From Lepiota brunneoincarnata (Eukaryota; Basidiomycota; Agaricomycetes; Agaricales; Agaricaceae): DNA of 64,000 bases. Numbering within the stretch: position 1 is the stretch's first letter; each line of letters begins with the position of its first letter. Positions 23,191 through 36,993 of this stretch are shown here, piece after piece. The DNA is taken from positions 744,001 through 808,000 of the forward strand of contig JAEBUN010000010.1 of the NCBI GenBank assembly GCA_023014365.1. Reading direction: 5' to 3'. The notes beneath the pieces are model-generated. The model was not told the origin of the DNA. It saw only the letters and a program-made list of their open reading frames with translations, and ran no database searches. The translations under genes and the position numbers were made by a program.

Positions 23191-23950
23191 AGCGACAAGA
23201 TCTGACGTGTCTTGTTACAGACGGCCAAACCCCACAGCCTTCTCTCGTGACAACATAAACTCCCAAATCATTCTCCCCAAAAAGGCCTATTTGAGAGACG
23301 CACCCGAGCAAGAAAAAGAGGAAGTGATTGAGTACCACCATCAATCTGGCACCGTCCCTAAGCCATTTTCCTTCGCTCTTCATTCATCCACATCCCTCAC
23401 CCCCGGAACACCCGACCAACTCTCCGTAGCCAGAAACTCATATGCCGCAAGTTCCCGCATCTCGCGCTTCTCTGTAGTCTCGGCCGCCTCATCTTTCAAC
23501 GGTTCCCTGGCTTCCACTACGACGGCCGGAGGCAGCGCCGCTCGCTCGATACGCAAAGTTAGACAGGTGTTTAATCCTGTGCTCCCAGACGAGCTGCTGG
23601 TCACGATTGGAGAGCAATTGATGGTCTTGCAGTCGTTTGACGACGGCTGGTGTGTGGTAGGGAGGGAGAGCGGCTTGCTCATGCCACAGCCCAAGAGCCT
23701 GTTTGGGGGTTCGTCGAGGACTGGGAATGAGACGCCAACTGCGATGTTTGGGCCCGAGAGTGGTGCTGGGGTTGGGACGACGAGTGGAGGGAACGTCGAG
23801 CTCGGCATGGTCCCTGCCTGGTGTTTCTTGAAGCCCGTGAAGGGACTTCGCGCAGAGAGACCAATGAGGAGTACTAGCTTGGGTGTGACAGTGCAAATGG
23901 ATGAGCCGAGTGGTGGCCGGGATGAGTTGATTTCATGGTCTAATTTCTAG
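22881..23950 (+). CDS. Single-pass membrane protein with SH3-like domain
   Basis: Exon 1 (22881-23106) starts MPTTQYLKRAPAPAGAVGSK, with one membrane helix (about residues 34-54, AGFVVAGVVILGLVIWLGVY) followed by a basic anchor RKRLTKKRR. An intron with a long TC repeat (23107-23192) joins to exon 2 in frame. The tail is Ser-rich (SSRISRFSVVSAASS). It ends in an SH3-like domain: VRQVFNPVLPDELLVTIGEQ, then LQSFDDGWCVV, and after a Gly/Thr-rich insertion LGMVPAWCFLKP. The 'ALYDF/E.DEL....G..V.....DDGW..G......G.VP..YL' order of SH3 is recognisable. The layout resembles Fus1-type SH3 membrane proteins of fungi that act in polarity or cell fusion; the role here is inference. Confidence 0.8.
23144..23187 (+). 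repeat. (TC)n microsatellite inside an intron
   Basis: About 22 TC units form the polypyrimidine tract directly before the acceptor CTCAG at 23188-23192. Confidence 0.95.
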
Positions 23951-24980
23951 GGGTCCCCTGACCCATATTGTCTTTGGCTCTCTGGAGCATTGAGCTCTCT
24001 TTCCCCCTCCCCCGCTATATCCGCACTCCTACTACCGCCGCACTCGTTTGATTAACCGACTACGACACGGACATTTCCCCGTAATGCATCAAGATACCCG
24101 GCCTCACGACTTCGGTTCCTCATCAGATTGATACCCCACCTGCAATCATGTAGACCATGGAGACTCCCATTGATCGACGTCTATTTCCGTTTCCCATCTT
24201 CACTATTCTTTCATGTGATCGGCCATCTCTTACTATGATGTACCTGGTTGTCTGTCTTTTTGTAAATTCTCGAGGGTCCTCGGTTAGCAGTGCTGGGCGC
24301 CGCCTCCTTGGGAGGATCCCTGACATTGGCGTTTCGAGCACAAAGTACTGTATTCTTCCCTTCCCTGTGATGCGCGTATGCCGTATACGATGTAAGAATG
24401 GTATTATTATTCTTATTTCCTCTGGTTGTATCTAGGCTTTATATTGTTGACAATGAAGCATTATTCCGTGTTAAGGGTCGGGCATGGGTAGATCGAGCGC
24501 TTATCATAATGGCATCATAGTTTGTACCCTCTGATGCGATCATTCCAGGTTCGTATGCAGGGCTCATCAGATGGCTTGCGCTACCGACAAGTGTAAGTAC
24601 TTTGGAATTGCCGCCGAGTTTCTCAACTCCATCAACAGCAGTGTGGCGTTTGGGCGCCTCCTGATATGTTATTTCGTCTTCCCTTCTTTGTTGCTTGGTC
24701 TTTCTTCTATAATATAAAACCCGAACGGAGCTCACTATTGTGAGCCGCGAGCAGATGATAGACAACTGTGGATCATAATGTTTTTTATATCCTACTCAAT
24801 CCCTTCCAAGAAATCCCTTGCAGATCCACTTCCTGTTAGCCAAGGCAGACCCAGTCTTCCAGCGTACCCAAGAACGCCCTCTGAATGCTGTGTTATCACC
24901 AATCACCATGAGGTCCTCAGAAAATAAATGCTTATACATGTCCCTCCACATAGTCGTGAGATATTGAAAGAGACGTTATA
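23951..24980. other. Convergent intergenic region
   Basis: Short frames lie on both strands. The longest, minus 24439-24765 (MSIICSRLTIVSS...), shows no recognisable motif. No gene is supported. Confidence 0.4.
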
Positions 24981-26899
24981 TCACCAAAAGTCATCTGCTT
25001 GCATTCCAACAGCAGCGACCCACTCCCGTGCACCCATCTCCAAATCACCAATCTGATACCTCACTCGATCCGGCAATGCACCTACCAATGCTAATCTGTA
25101 CGCAGAAACACCGTCCACATATCCATACGAAGTCAGCTGCAATAACCGGAGATTTGGCCAATGAGCCACGTAAGAGCGATTCTGCAGGAGCTCTGAGAAC
25201 TGTTGCAGTTAACGTCAGCTGTTGTCAAAGATACGAGGGGCTTGATATTGACCGCTTACCCTCGGAATATATTCGAAATACCCTTTTCGGCGGGGTAGAT
25301 CGTCCGCTGATATACCTTCCTCAGGGGCGAATGTCTCGAAGGTTAGACCCAACACCTCTAATACCGGAAGCCTCTCTGCCAGGAGGTCTAGCAGCTGCGG
25401 TGACAAATAGCTCGTGTTGATATCCAGCTCCACCAGACTGCTGTGGCCCTCCAACACGAATGCACCCAATAGTGCCCCAATTTCACCCAAAGAGGAGAAA
25501 GTATAGTCCCTTATCTTGAGCGCCCTCAACCCTCTAGTAGCAAGCGGACTCAAGTATCCCATGAGGGCTCCTTGCACTGTATCTGTCGTGCTTCGGGAGC
25601 TGTAAAACAGTAAACTGAGATCCAGGGCTTTAAGATGCACGAATGGACACTTGAACAAGTCGTTTGAGAACCATTTACTCGGCGGCGGCAAGAAGTTGTA
25701 TGCCTGTTTAGAGAGTCGGCGGCTAAAGTCACAGTAGTGCGCCTGTAGGTCCAGCTGCAATGCTTTAAGTTGACCGGCATACGTTCGTAGAAAGTCCGCA
25801 ATAGCTTCGAGTTCCTTTGACACAGCATGGTCATAGTCCATCATGCCAAGTGAGATGACCGGATTGGTGATAGAAAATGACTGGAGTCGGCGCAATATGT
25901 TCGAATACGATGACAAGGTACGAAAAAGGGGAGAAAGGGGGAGGCACATTGCGATGCGATTCCTGGAGGGGTGGACACGGATTGTAAGCGCCTTGAGATT
26001 TCTATGACGAAAGACGAAGTTGGGAATTATCTTCTCAAATAGCGACCCGGTCACATCCTCTATTGAACCAAGGGCGGAAGGTTTGCAAAATTCAAAGGCC
26101 AGATCCTCGAGATTGGGGAGCGCCAAAGCACTTCCACGACTGTCGCCTGCCCGGAGCTTGGAGCTGAAGACCAGGCCTGCTTCTTCCAATAAAACAGGGA
26201 AGGCGGTCAACGGAAGGTGCAGGGACAGCTGGACAATGGTGCTACAAGAGGTGCGAAGGGTGGAGTGGAGATAGCCAAGTCCAGCAATATACGAGCCCCA
26301 CTCTTGTGATCGGGGATTCCAGTCCTCCCGAGCGGAAATCACCTCCAAGGAGCGCAAGGTATCAAATTTGGTGATGGAATCGAACAATGCCTTGGGAGGA
26401 TATCGTGTGAGTTGTTTATCACTATCAAGCCCTCGGTTTATCTTCGCTATCCACTCTGCATATGATCCCGCAACTTGCTTTTGGGCACGGCCTCCCCCTC
26501 TCTCATGCCGTGGTGGAACCAGTAAGAGTTGATTATGAATCGTGAGATAGCGAACGCGCTTCATAATCGCCGGACACCTTCATAGTTCAAATTAGATATC
26601 AACCGTACGACCGAGTGACCGAAAAGATACCTCAAAAACTTGATATTCCTCTCCGTTTCTGATCCGCCTAGACTGACAATTTTCATATGCCTGAACGTTT
26701 GATCCATGACGACCTCATAAACCATCCTATTCAACGCCCTCACTTGCCATTGTGTCCACTCGGGTAAGTAGTAGACTATGGCAAGCCAAATTTCATACGG
26801 CAGCTCTTCTGCCACCTGTCCAGGACGGCCACCCTTACGACATGTACGTACCGCCTGAGTGTTCTTGGTGCGCACCTCGGCGTTGAAGAACCGTGTCAT
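24981..26899 (-). CDS. F-box-like / leucine-rich protein
   Basis: Three exons (26899-26631, 26577-25260, 25199-24981) give about 601 aa. Near residue 30 an F-box-like segment reads VAEELPYEIWLAIVYYLPEW, with the usual 'LP.E....I..YL' spacing. The remaining 500 residues are rich in Leu and show irregular repeats such as LRSLEVIS, LEDLAFEF, LKALTIRVHP, LKALQLDLQ, LKALDLSLL, LRALKIRDY, LVELDINTS and LRLLQLTSY, which fit leucine-rich repeats. Such proteins bind Skp1 through the F-box and select targets for ubiquitination by SCF complexes. Basidiomycetes carry hundreds of them, mostly uncharacterised. Splice joins were fixed by frame: KFLR-CPAIMKRVRYLTI and EYIPR-FSELLQNRS. No target can be predicted. 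Confidence 0.8.
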
Positions 26900-27113
26900 G
26901 AGAGATTGGCGTCGGGGTGGAAAATCGGCCGTGTACTGTCCATAATTCTTGCCCGCAAGTGTTTGTTTTAGGCAAGGTCAGGGTAAGGCTTGTTGAGTGA
27001 TGGGAGAGCCACAACATGCATACGTTGCCACAAACAGAGAGATCAGCCTCCTGTAAGGTGGTAGGCAGGTCGTGGTACTGTACATGACGTATTCTTATTA
27101 TTCCTGCGAGTCT

Positions 27114-29554
<2,441 letters not shown>

Positions 29555-29757
29555 AGCAGCCAAGCACATGAGAGTATGATGGAAGTCAAGTAGGAGAGTG
29601 TACGTCATTCCGTTACACGTGACTTGTATTAGCGGGATTCTCTTCTCTTCGTCGGCCAACTTGATTTTAGTACATTGTGCAACGTGCCTATTAAACCGAA
29701 CAATAATGGTCTGGCTACCCCTGCACTACGAACCCAGGTTCTCCAGCAACCTCTATC

Positions 29758-31497
29758 ATGTCAGCCCTGCCCCAGTTTGTCCCAGGTTGCATACAGGCCA
29801 ACCCCGACATCGCAGGCATTGGCGTTCGTGTGGCCATCTACGCACAAAACTTCCTTTCCCTCACTCTAGCCATCGTGGCATTGGGGAACAGACATGTCAG
29901 CTGGAGGGAGATGCTTACCATTGAAATCCAGTCCATGTCTGTCTTGCTAACGGCCTGCGCTTTGCTCTTGTCCGCCGTGGTGCAAGCCGCAACATTTGGA
30001 ATGAGCACGTATCATGCGCTCGTCGTCCTCAACCTCGCCTGGATGAACAACACCAATACCCTTGTGTACGCTATCTTATTCAGATACCAACGTGTCACAA
30101 ACGCTCCCTCCAGCCCCTGGTCGAACAGGACGAGTGACAAGCTCCCACCCAAGAAGCGAGCCGTCCCCCTGTTAGCAATTGGTTCCCTTCACCTTTCCTT
30201 TGCTGCAGGGTTTGGCTTGTGGTTCTGGGCCAAAGTACAGACTTTTGGCGCTTCCGCTCAATGCACTCCCGAAACACCCGTATCCCTCGTCATCTTTGGC
30301 CATGCAGTCCCTGTGACCAATCACGCTCTCCAGAGAGTATCCCTCGCTACCTATAGTATCATCGCAGCCCCCGGCTTCAACTTAGTTGTTGCTGTTGGGG
30401 TCATCTACGGATTCGCCTTTGTATGCATACGGGTCGGGGGATATTTTTTTCGCATTTCAAACTCTACTGCTTTTTTCGCACCGGGCTATATCTCCGTCGC
30501 CCTGTTGATCGGCATCAATGTGGTCCTTGCCACTGACACTGAGACCATGATCAACCGGACAAAGGACCTTGTCCAACCAGGAGAATCTCAATGGACGTTT
30601 GGTCAAACCCTTGCCATCTTTCTCCTCGTCCTTCCCTTGAGGGACATATTCCTAACACTCTTTTGCAAAGAGGACAGTCCGAGAACCGGAAATACGACAC
30701 AAAACAAGCGGTGCACTGCGAACAGAAGAGTCAAGAAACGATGCAAAGATAAACAAAGACCTGTAATAGGGCCAGAATCGCACCGACATCCTACCAGAAC
30801 TATACCCCGACCAGTCCATAGGCCGTTTGTACGGCGACGCCTATCTCATCGACCACCTTCATACCACCAGCCTCAATATCGGATGTCTCCCCCTCAGGCT
30901 GAGCGGGGCCTAACACCGCCACCATTTCCAATACTACCCACACTGTCCCATTTTATCATGCCACCAATACCGCCGCTACAGAGTGTATCATCAACATCAT
31001 CTCCTTTAGATTCACCATCAATTTCAATAGAGTCATCACACCGGCTGCCACACGTACTATATCACCCTCATTCCGCAAGATCGCCCTCGTGGTTTTCATC
31101 GAGAACCCAATTCACCTCCTGCAGATCACCAGATCTTTCACTGGATTCATATCTATCGCAATCACCACCCTTATCACGATCCCTGTCCCCGAATGCACCA
31201 GGGACACCCACCTCTCTACGCTCACTGACTCGCAGAAGGTCTCAATCGGTCCCACCAACACCCTCCCCCGCAACCTTGATTCCGTTACCACTATTCCCTG
31301 CCACGCCAGTGTCTGTTCCCTTGATAGCTCCTCTCTCTATCTTACCATATTTTCCAGCGCCGCGTTCTGCTGGTGGCTTTCCAGATAACGACCGAGGAGG
31401 GAGCAGAATACACACGCAGAGATACGAGAGGCCTCTAATCTCCCACCCAACGGCCTTTCGCGCCAGGGGGACGGGTATGAAGTCAGACTATTCATAG
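29758..31497 (+). CDS. Seven-helix membrane protein, unknown function
   Basis: This is a single-exon gene of 579 aa, unusual here because most neighbours are heavily spliced. The N-terminal 310 residues contain about seven hydrophobic segments (for example VAIYAQNFLSLTLAIVALG, SVLLTACALLLSAVV, AIGSLHLSFAAGFGLWFWA, FNLVVAVGVIYGFAFV, TLAIFLLVLPLRDIFL). The last 260 residues are rich in Pro, Ser, Arg and His and look disordered and cytoplasmic. The opening GCIQANPDIAGIGVRVAIYAQ recurs in membrane proteins of Agaricomycetes that I cannot assign to a named transporter or receptor. It shares a 203-bp promoter with SelO. Confidence 0.75.
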   Translation: MSALPQFVPGCIQANPDIAGIGVRVAIYAQNFLSLTLAIVALGNRHVSWREMLTIEIQSMSVLLTACALLLSAVVQAATFGMSTYHALVVLNLAWMNNTNTLVYAILFRYQRVTNAPSSPWSNRTSDKLPPKKRAVPLLAIGSLHLSFAAGFGLWFWAKVQTFGASAQCTPETPVSLVIFGHAVPVTNHALQRVSLATYSIIAAPGFNLVVAVGVIYGFAFVCIRVGGYFFRISNSTAFFAPGYISVALLIGINVVLATDTETMINRTKDLVQPGESQWTFGQTLAIFLLVLPLRDIFLTLFCKEDSPRTGNTTQNKRCTANRRVKKRCKDKQRPVIGPESHRHPTRTIPRPVHRPFVRRRLSHRPPSYHQPQYRMSPPQAERGLTPPPFPILPTLSHFIMPPIPPLQSVSSTSSPLDSPSISIESSHRLPHVLYHPHSARSPSWFSSRTQFTSCRSPDLSLDSYLSQSPPLSRSLSPNAPGTPTSLRSLTRRRSQSVPPTPSPATLIPLPLFPATPVSVPLIAPLSILPYFPAPRSAGGFPDNDRGGSRIHTQRYERPLISHPTAFRARGTGMKSDYS

Positions 31498-32333
31498 CGC
31501 CACAGTTCGAGTCTCATGAACCGAAAGTTGCCTACCAGGGAATTCTTCGAAAGTGTGACGAAGCACCCCGTTGCTTTTACGTTCCCTTTTCCCGCGGGCG
31601 AGATTAAAAGATGTCGCTATATAGCAGACTAATTTCAATGAACCTGTTTGATTCGATTTAACGTTATCGTCCCACTGCTCGAGGAGATTTCGGATCCCGC
31701 CAATTGGTGGATCACGACGCCCGGGAGATTTACCCGGCACCCAGACCCAAGCGTGCAGATAATGGCGACACTATTACCTTAACCACGAATCTCCCCACCG
31801 TTCCCTCTACCTCGTCTGTGCTTACACTCCCAGCTCCTATATCACTCACTCGCACCTCTCTTATCTCTGCCCGCTCTTGCCTCCCTTGGCTCAGGCTACT
31901 CCTAAGCTCGGAAGATGCCGCAGTGTTCTAGCCAAGGATGAGCCGACGGCCTTCCTGTACTACAAGAAGCTTGACCATTCCTGGATCGGCCCTCGTTTGC
32001 TGTTTGTAGGGCCTGTGAGGGAATAAAATATCAATATCTCGGGTATGGGAACAGTCCCAAGGCCCACTGCTTGGGAACGAGGCTTGTCAATCCGAGTTGC
32101 TCCTCACAAAGATTCTTGCTGTCTACAAATGGGCTTCTGGGAAATATGATGCCGATTCGCCCCTGGCTCTATTTATAGCATGCCGTCACTTGTGTGTGTT
32201 ATTTGTAAGTTGATGAGTAAGGTTGGGATTGGAGCATATGGGACAGTAGCTCGAATTTAGGATAAGACGAGCCGTGCAGCCAAGCTGGACCCCACGACAG
32301 GAAACACATCTACTTCATTGCTTCACCCAACAT
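31498..32333. other. Intergenic region
   Basis: This is 3' flank of the membrane protein and promoter of the first reductase. Short frames only; nothing recognisable. Confidence 0.45.
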
Positions 32334-33659
32334 ATGGCGCACAAGGTCAAGATATTTGTTACAGGTGCTACCGGTGGGTGCTTTCTCGTGATAAGTACTC
32401 GTTAGCTCTGATGTTGCCCGCTTTCAACAGGTTACATTGGTGGTTCCGTGGTCGACCGCTTACTCAGGCACTCTGATACAAGCAATTTCGAAATTACCGC
32501 CATTGTGCGCAGCTCAGAAAAGGCCGAGAGATTCAAGGATTTCGGAGTGAATGCCATCCCTGGCTCCTTTAGTGACACCCAGCTGCTCGAGAATCTTACA
32601 GCAGCAGCAGACATCGTTGTCGATACTGTAAGCAGTATCTAGCCGCCTGTCGACAGTCCTTGATATGATCAATGGCCTCAGGTGGACGCTGATCACCTTG
32701 AGGCAGCAGAGATTATGCTCCGAGGCTGCAAGAGGAAATTCCAGGAGACAGGGAAGCCACCAATCTTTATTCATACCGTATGACATCCCCTTTCCCTTTC
32801 CACTTTAGATGCGTTTTGTTCACCAATTCTCAAACTACAGTCTGGAACTGGAGTCCTTTCCGACGATGCAGCTGGTCTCCGACGTACGGACATTGTCTGG
32901 GACGACGCGAACCCGGATCAACTCGATAAATTACCACCAAGTGCACCGCACCGCAATGTCGATCTCAAAATCATTCAGGCCGACCAGGAGGGATATGTTA
33001 GGGTCTATTTCGTAACTCCAGCAACGATCTACGGTCTCGCCTCGGGGAGATTCGTGGATGCCGGACTGATGAATAATCACTCTATCCAGATCCCTTCGCT
33101 TATCAGCGCTTCACTTGATAGAGGACGAGCAGGCATGGTTGGGAAGGGGGTGAATGTTTGGCCGAACGTTCACATTGATGACAGTAAGCAGTAAACTTTT
33201 CCTCCGAACAGAACTGCTGACTGCAGAGATATGTAGTTGCTGATCTTTACATTGTACTCTTCGATGCGATCAGGGCGAATCCAGAAACTGTTGGTCACGG
33301 TCGCGAAGGCTTTTACTTTGGCGAGAATGGAGAACATACGTTGTACGATGTGGGGAAGGAGCTTGGTCGTGCACTTGTTGCGTTTGGAAAGAGCTCGAGT
33401 GACGAACCTACGACCTTTACCCCAGAGGAGATTCAAAAATACTTCAAGGTAAAGCTTTTTCTACTGGTACACCATTGCATCTAGGTTGACATGGTAGCGA
33501 CAGGGTTCAGATTACCTTGGCTCGAATTCCCGCGCTAGAGCCAACAGATCGAGGTCTATCGGCTGGAAACCCACAAAGACCACGAAAGACTTTTTGGAAA
33601 GTATCAAGCCCGAGGTCGAGGAAATTCTCAAAACGGGACACACGGCTGCTTTGCGTTAA
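32334..33659 (+). CDS. NAD(P)-binding SDR/NmrA-like reductase, copy 1
   Basis: About six exons. The start MAHKVKIFVTGATGYIGG carries the Rossmann motif TGxxGxxG, split by an intron after ACC G. Later segments are DRLLRHSDTSNFEITAIVR, ERFKDFGVNAIPGSFSD, VDADHLEAAEIMLRG, PPIFIHTSGTGVLSDDA, FVTPATIYGLASGRF, IQIPSLISASLDRGRAGM, VNVWPNVHIDD, ADLYIVLFDAI, GFYFGENGEHTL and a last exon GSDYLGSNSRARA ending in TGHTAALR. The family is the extended or atypical short-chain dehydrogenases (NAD-dependent epimerase/dehydratase or NmrA-like) acting on small molecules or sensing redox state. The conserved THT/SGTG and IYG motifs fit this class, but a clear YxxxK is not seen. A close paralogue follows at 35529-36871 in the same orientation. 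Confidence 0.88.
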
Positions 33660-35528
33660 TGCTGATACCTCGAGCACTCTTTGCTTCCGTTTTCGTTACG
33701 CTGTCTTTGCATGTCTTTTGGAATACAGTATAGAACTTTCCGCAGCTCGGCGTGCGTGCCCTTGTCTGTCGTTCGGTTTCCATTCAGACCCCTCTGTTCG
33801 GGCAACGGCACTCATGAATCTGACCGGCTTACTTGTGGGCACTACCTGGCTTTATCAACCTATTCATTTTGTCCGCGTTCAGGGCTTCCTGAGCTCTGTG
33901 TATTGGGCAGCGCACTCCTGGTTACGGCGCTGTCCTGTAATACTGGACTATGGTCTGCGGAAGGACAGTGACCCCGCTGAGGTGGAGAAATGGGTGGAAA
34001 ACTGGAGGCGCGGTCCTTCGCACATGGCACTTCTTGCGGTCGCTCTTTGCCTCGCAAGGGTACAGCCTCTACATTCAAAAAGACCCTACAGGGATCTCTA
34101 GCCCACTTCTCGCTAGCCCGAGCCAATAGGCCCCATTTCCGTTCATGAAGTATTGCTGGGAGGAAGATGCTGACCCGAAGTTCCTTTTGATTGCTAGTTC
34201 CTATTGGTGCTCTCATTACAACAGTCCAATACTCAGTCTAACCCAGCCACCACTCGTGTGGCCTGCTCACGACAAGGATGGACGAGATGTAATGATTAGG
34301 TATAAACACTCCATTTTGCATATACTCGCTCATGTTGAGCTCTGACATCATCCGGGGCGATTTCCGGTCAGACAGCCACAACTGGGCTAAGAGATCCTCG
34401 ACCATTTGCACTCTGAATCCCTTCTTAGCGATCCGAGCAATTATGCCATCTCTGTTCTCGAATACATTGAATTCAACAATACACGACGACATTTGTGCAC
34501 CAGAATGCACTTGCGGATGCCGTCGTGCCCTCAAAGCGAAATCTGTTTTTTCTTTTGGCTGGCCTTCGTGAACTTTGAAACCACAAGACTGCCTGCCTCA
34601 GATGGGTCGACCGGCCCACCAGAAATTGAGTTGGATTCGGTGTGCGCCGACTTGCAGTGATGTTGGAAATAGATCTGCATGTGAGTACATTATCCTCTCA
34701 TCGTGGTAGTCGTCTTCATAGTGCATTGAACATGTAAAAAAAATTCCCCAGCTTGGCGATCTCTTGAGTTCCATGCAAGATAGGGATATATCCCGTCGGC
34801 TTACTGCCGCTGCTGATTTTAACCACTCTAAAGTAAGAGGACCTTGAGCTTCCGGCTCAAGCAATTCGATGAGCCGAGGCTATGTGGGCTGCTTACACTC
34901 TTCAGGTAATAAGCACTCATTCCTGTCAGGTGAACCGGTGTATCGCAAAGGGCCTCCTGTGTACGGCTGACCCCCTCATAACTGGCACCTGTCCATTCCC
35001 ACCACCCCCGTCATATATATCTTTTGATAAACGGATACTGGAGGATGCTAGTCAGGATCCTCCCAGCTATGGCACATTCCTGACAGTATTACCCGTTGCG
35101 CCAGGATTCTTCCCTCCCGAAACCATTGTAGCCATTCTGAGCACTTGTGCATTAGCGCAAGTAGATAGTACGCGGTACCATTGGCAAGCACTCCAAAAGA
35201 GTGGTCGTGATCTAACGAGACCTAAATTATGCCGAGTACACCGACAAGGTGAAGGACATCACACAAGCTAGGCAGCTTCACCGTTCCGAGGGAAACCACA
35301 AGGTTCCTAAACAGCCCCAAATCTCCTCCGAATGACCTACTTTCCCACTACGCACCCAATACACGGTGCGGCCGGGTTGGATGAGTAATGGGAGATAAAT
35401 CAAAGGCACCTGGTGGCCCACTTGATTGCCTTGCTGCCATCCCTGGAAAGCCCTTGCAGACATTGTTGTGCACCCTCTTACGGGCAACTTGAATTATCGA
35501 TCCAAACAGTGAAAACGAAGGATACACC
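33660..35528. other. Spacer between tandem paralogues
   Basis: These 1.9 kb lie between two copies of a duplicated gene. Frames at 33681-33971, 34238-34534 (-), 34598-34864 (-) and 34882-35271 overlap and have no recognised motif. I see no clear remnant of a third copy and no mobile element. Confidence 0.4.
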
Positions 35529-36871
35529 ATGGTTAAGACGAAGATACTGATCACAGGAGCCACAGGTCGTGCCATTTCTTTTCCCTACCTCTCTCGGCCT
35601 TAACTATAGTACTTCTTGGGACAGGCTACATCGGCGGGTCTATCCTCGAACGTCTCCTCGTGCATCCCGACGCTTGGTCATTCGAGATCTCTGCACTCGT
35701 GCGCTCGCAAGACAAAGCGGACAAGTTGAAGAAGTTTGGTGTGCGTACGGTCGTTGGATCTTTCGGGGATGCGGCGTTGCTCGAGAGAATGGTCGCTGAT
35801 GCGGATGTCCTGTTTGATGCAGTAAGAGTATTCACAAATGCAATGGTTCACAATTCTGGGACGGTTGACTGTTCGACCCCATCTAGGTAGACGCCGATGC
35901 AATGGAAGCTGCAGAAACGGTCTTGCGCGGAGCAAAGCAGAGGTTCCAGAGATATGGGAAACCACTCCTATTCATCCACACGGTAACCAAGCAATACGTC
36001 TCCATTGCAATCACTTAATGTTATCATGAATAGTCTGGAACTGGCCTCTTGGCGGATGCCGCCGCGGGGCTCTATGCAACGGATAAAATTTGGGACGACA
36101 CCGACGTGGGCGACCTCGAAACCCTTCCAGACAGTGCACCCCATCGCAACGTCGACCTTGCCATCATCAACGCCGATAAGGAGGGCTACGTCAAGGCGTA
36201 CCTCGTCTCCCCATCAACGATCTATGGGCTTGCGACTGGAAAGCTCGTTGAGGCTGGGATAGCGAATAATGGGTCAATGCAAATTCCGTCACTTATTCGG
36301 GCGGCGCTGGATCGAGGAAGGGCTGGTATGATTGGGGAGGGAGTGAACATCTGGCCGGATGTCCACATCGATGATAGTGAGCTAACGATTCAACCCTTAT
36401 GCTATGATTTTGCTGCTTTTTTCTGATATGCATTGGTGGGGTAGTTGCTGATCTATACATCACTCTCTTCGACTGTATTCTTTCCAATTCACATACCGGA
36501 CATGGTCGTGAGGGATATTACTTTGGTGAGAATGGAGAGCATACATTGTATGATGTCGGAAGGGAGATTGGACGTGCCCTTGTCGAGCTGGGAAAAAGCA
36601 CCAATGCAAAACCAACCACATTCAACCAGGAAGAGATCGATAGATATTTTAAGGTATGCACCGATCCATCTGGACGCATTTCGGGCAGTTGATATAGGTG
36701 CAATTTGCTTAGGGTTCGACTTCTCTCGGGTCCAACTCACGGTGCAGGGCGAGCAGGTCAAGAGCGATTGGTTGGTGTCCGAGAAAGACTACGGAGGATC
36801 TTTTTGCAAGTATCAAGTCAGAAGTCGAAGAAATCTTGAGGCGTGGATTGGGTGCCGTTGTGTCAAAGTAA
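35529..36871 (+). CDS. NAD(P)-binding SDR/NmrA-like reductase, copy 2
   Basis: The exon plan is the same as in copy 1. The start MVKTKILITGATGYIGG has the Rossmann motif. Then come ERLLVHPDAWSFEISALVR, VRTVVGSFGDAALL, VDADAMEAAETVLRG, PLLFIHTSGTGLLADAA, YLVSPSTIYGLATGKL, MQIPSLIRAALDRGRAGM, VNIWPDVHIDD, ADLYITLFDCI and YYFGENGEHTLYDVGRE. The last exon reads GSTSLGSNSRCRA and IGWCPRKTTEDL and ends GLGAVVSK at 36869-36871. Position by position it is clearly a duplicate of copy 1, with introns at the same places. The tail differs most. The substrate is unknown. Confidence 0.9.
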
Positions 36872-36993
36872 ATATGGAGGGTTTGACACACCACGATAAC
36901 CTACCTGATACCGCGATTGACGCCACCAGGCATATTAAAGGGGGCTCAAGGGAATGGTGTAGAGAGTAATATTCCATTCGAAAAGAATACTTG

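Noticed and set aside
26561..26564. ATGA overlap of two minus-strand frames suggesting two genes or a programmed frameshift
   Set aside because: A normal 53-nt intron (26578-26630) joins the two parts in frame, giving one F-box protein.
33660..35528. Possible third copy of the reductase between the tandem genes
   Set aside because: None of the family motifs (GYIGG, IYG, GENGEHTL) can be found in any frame.
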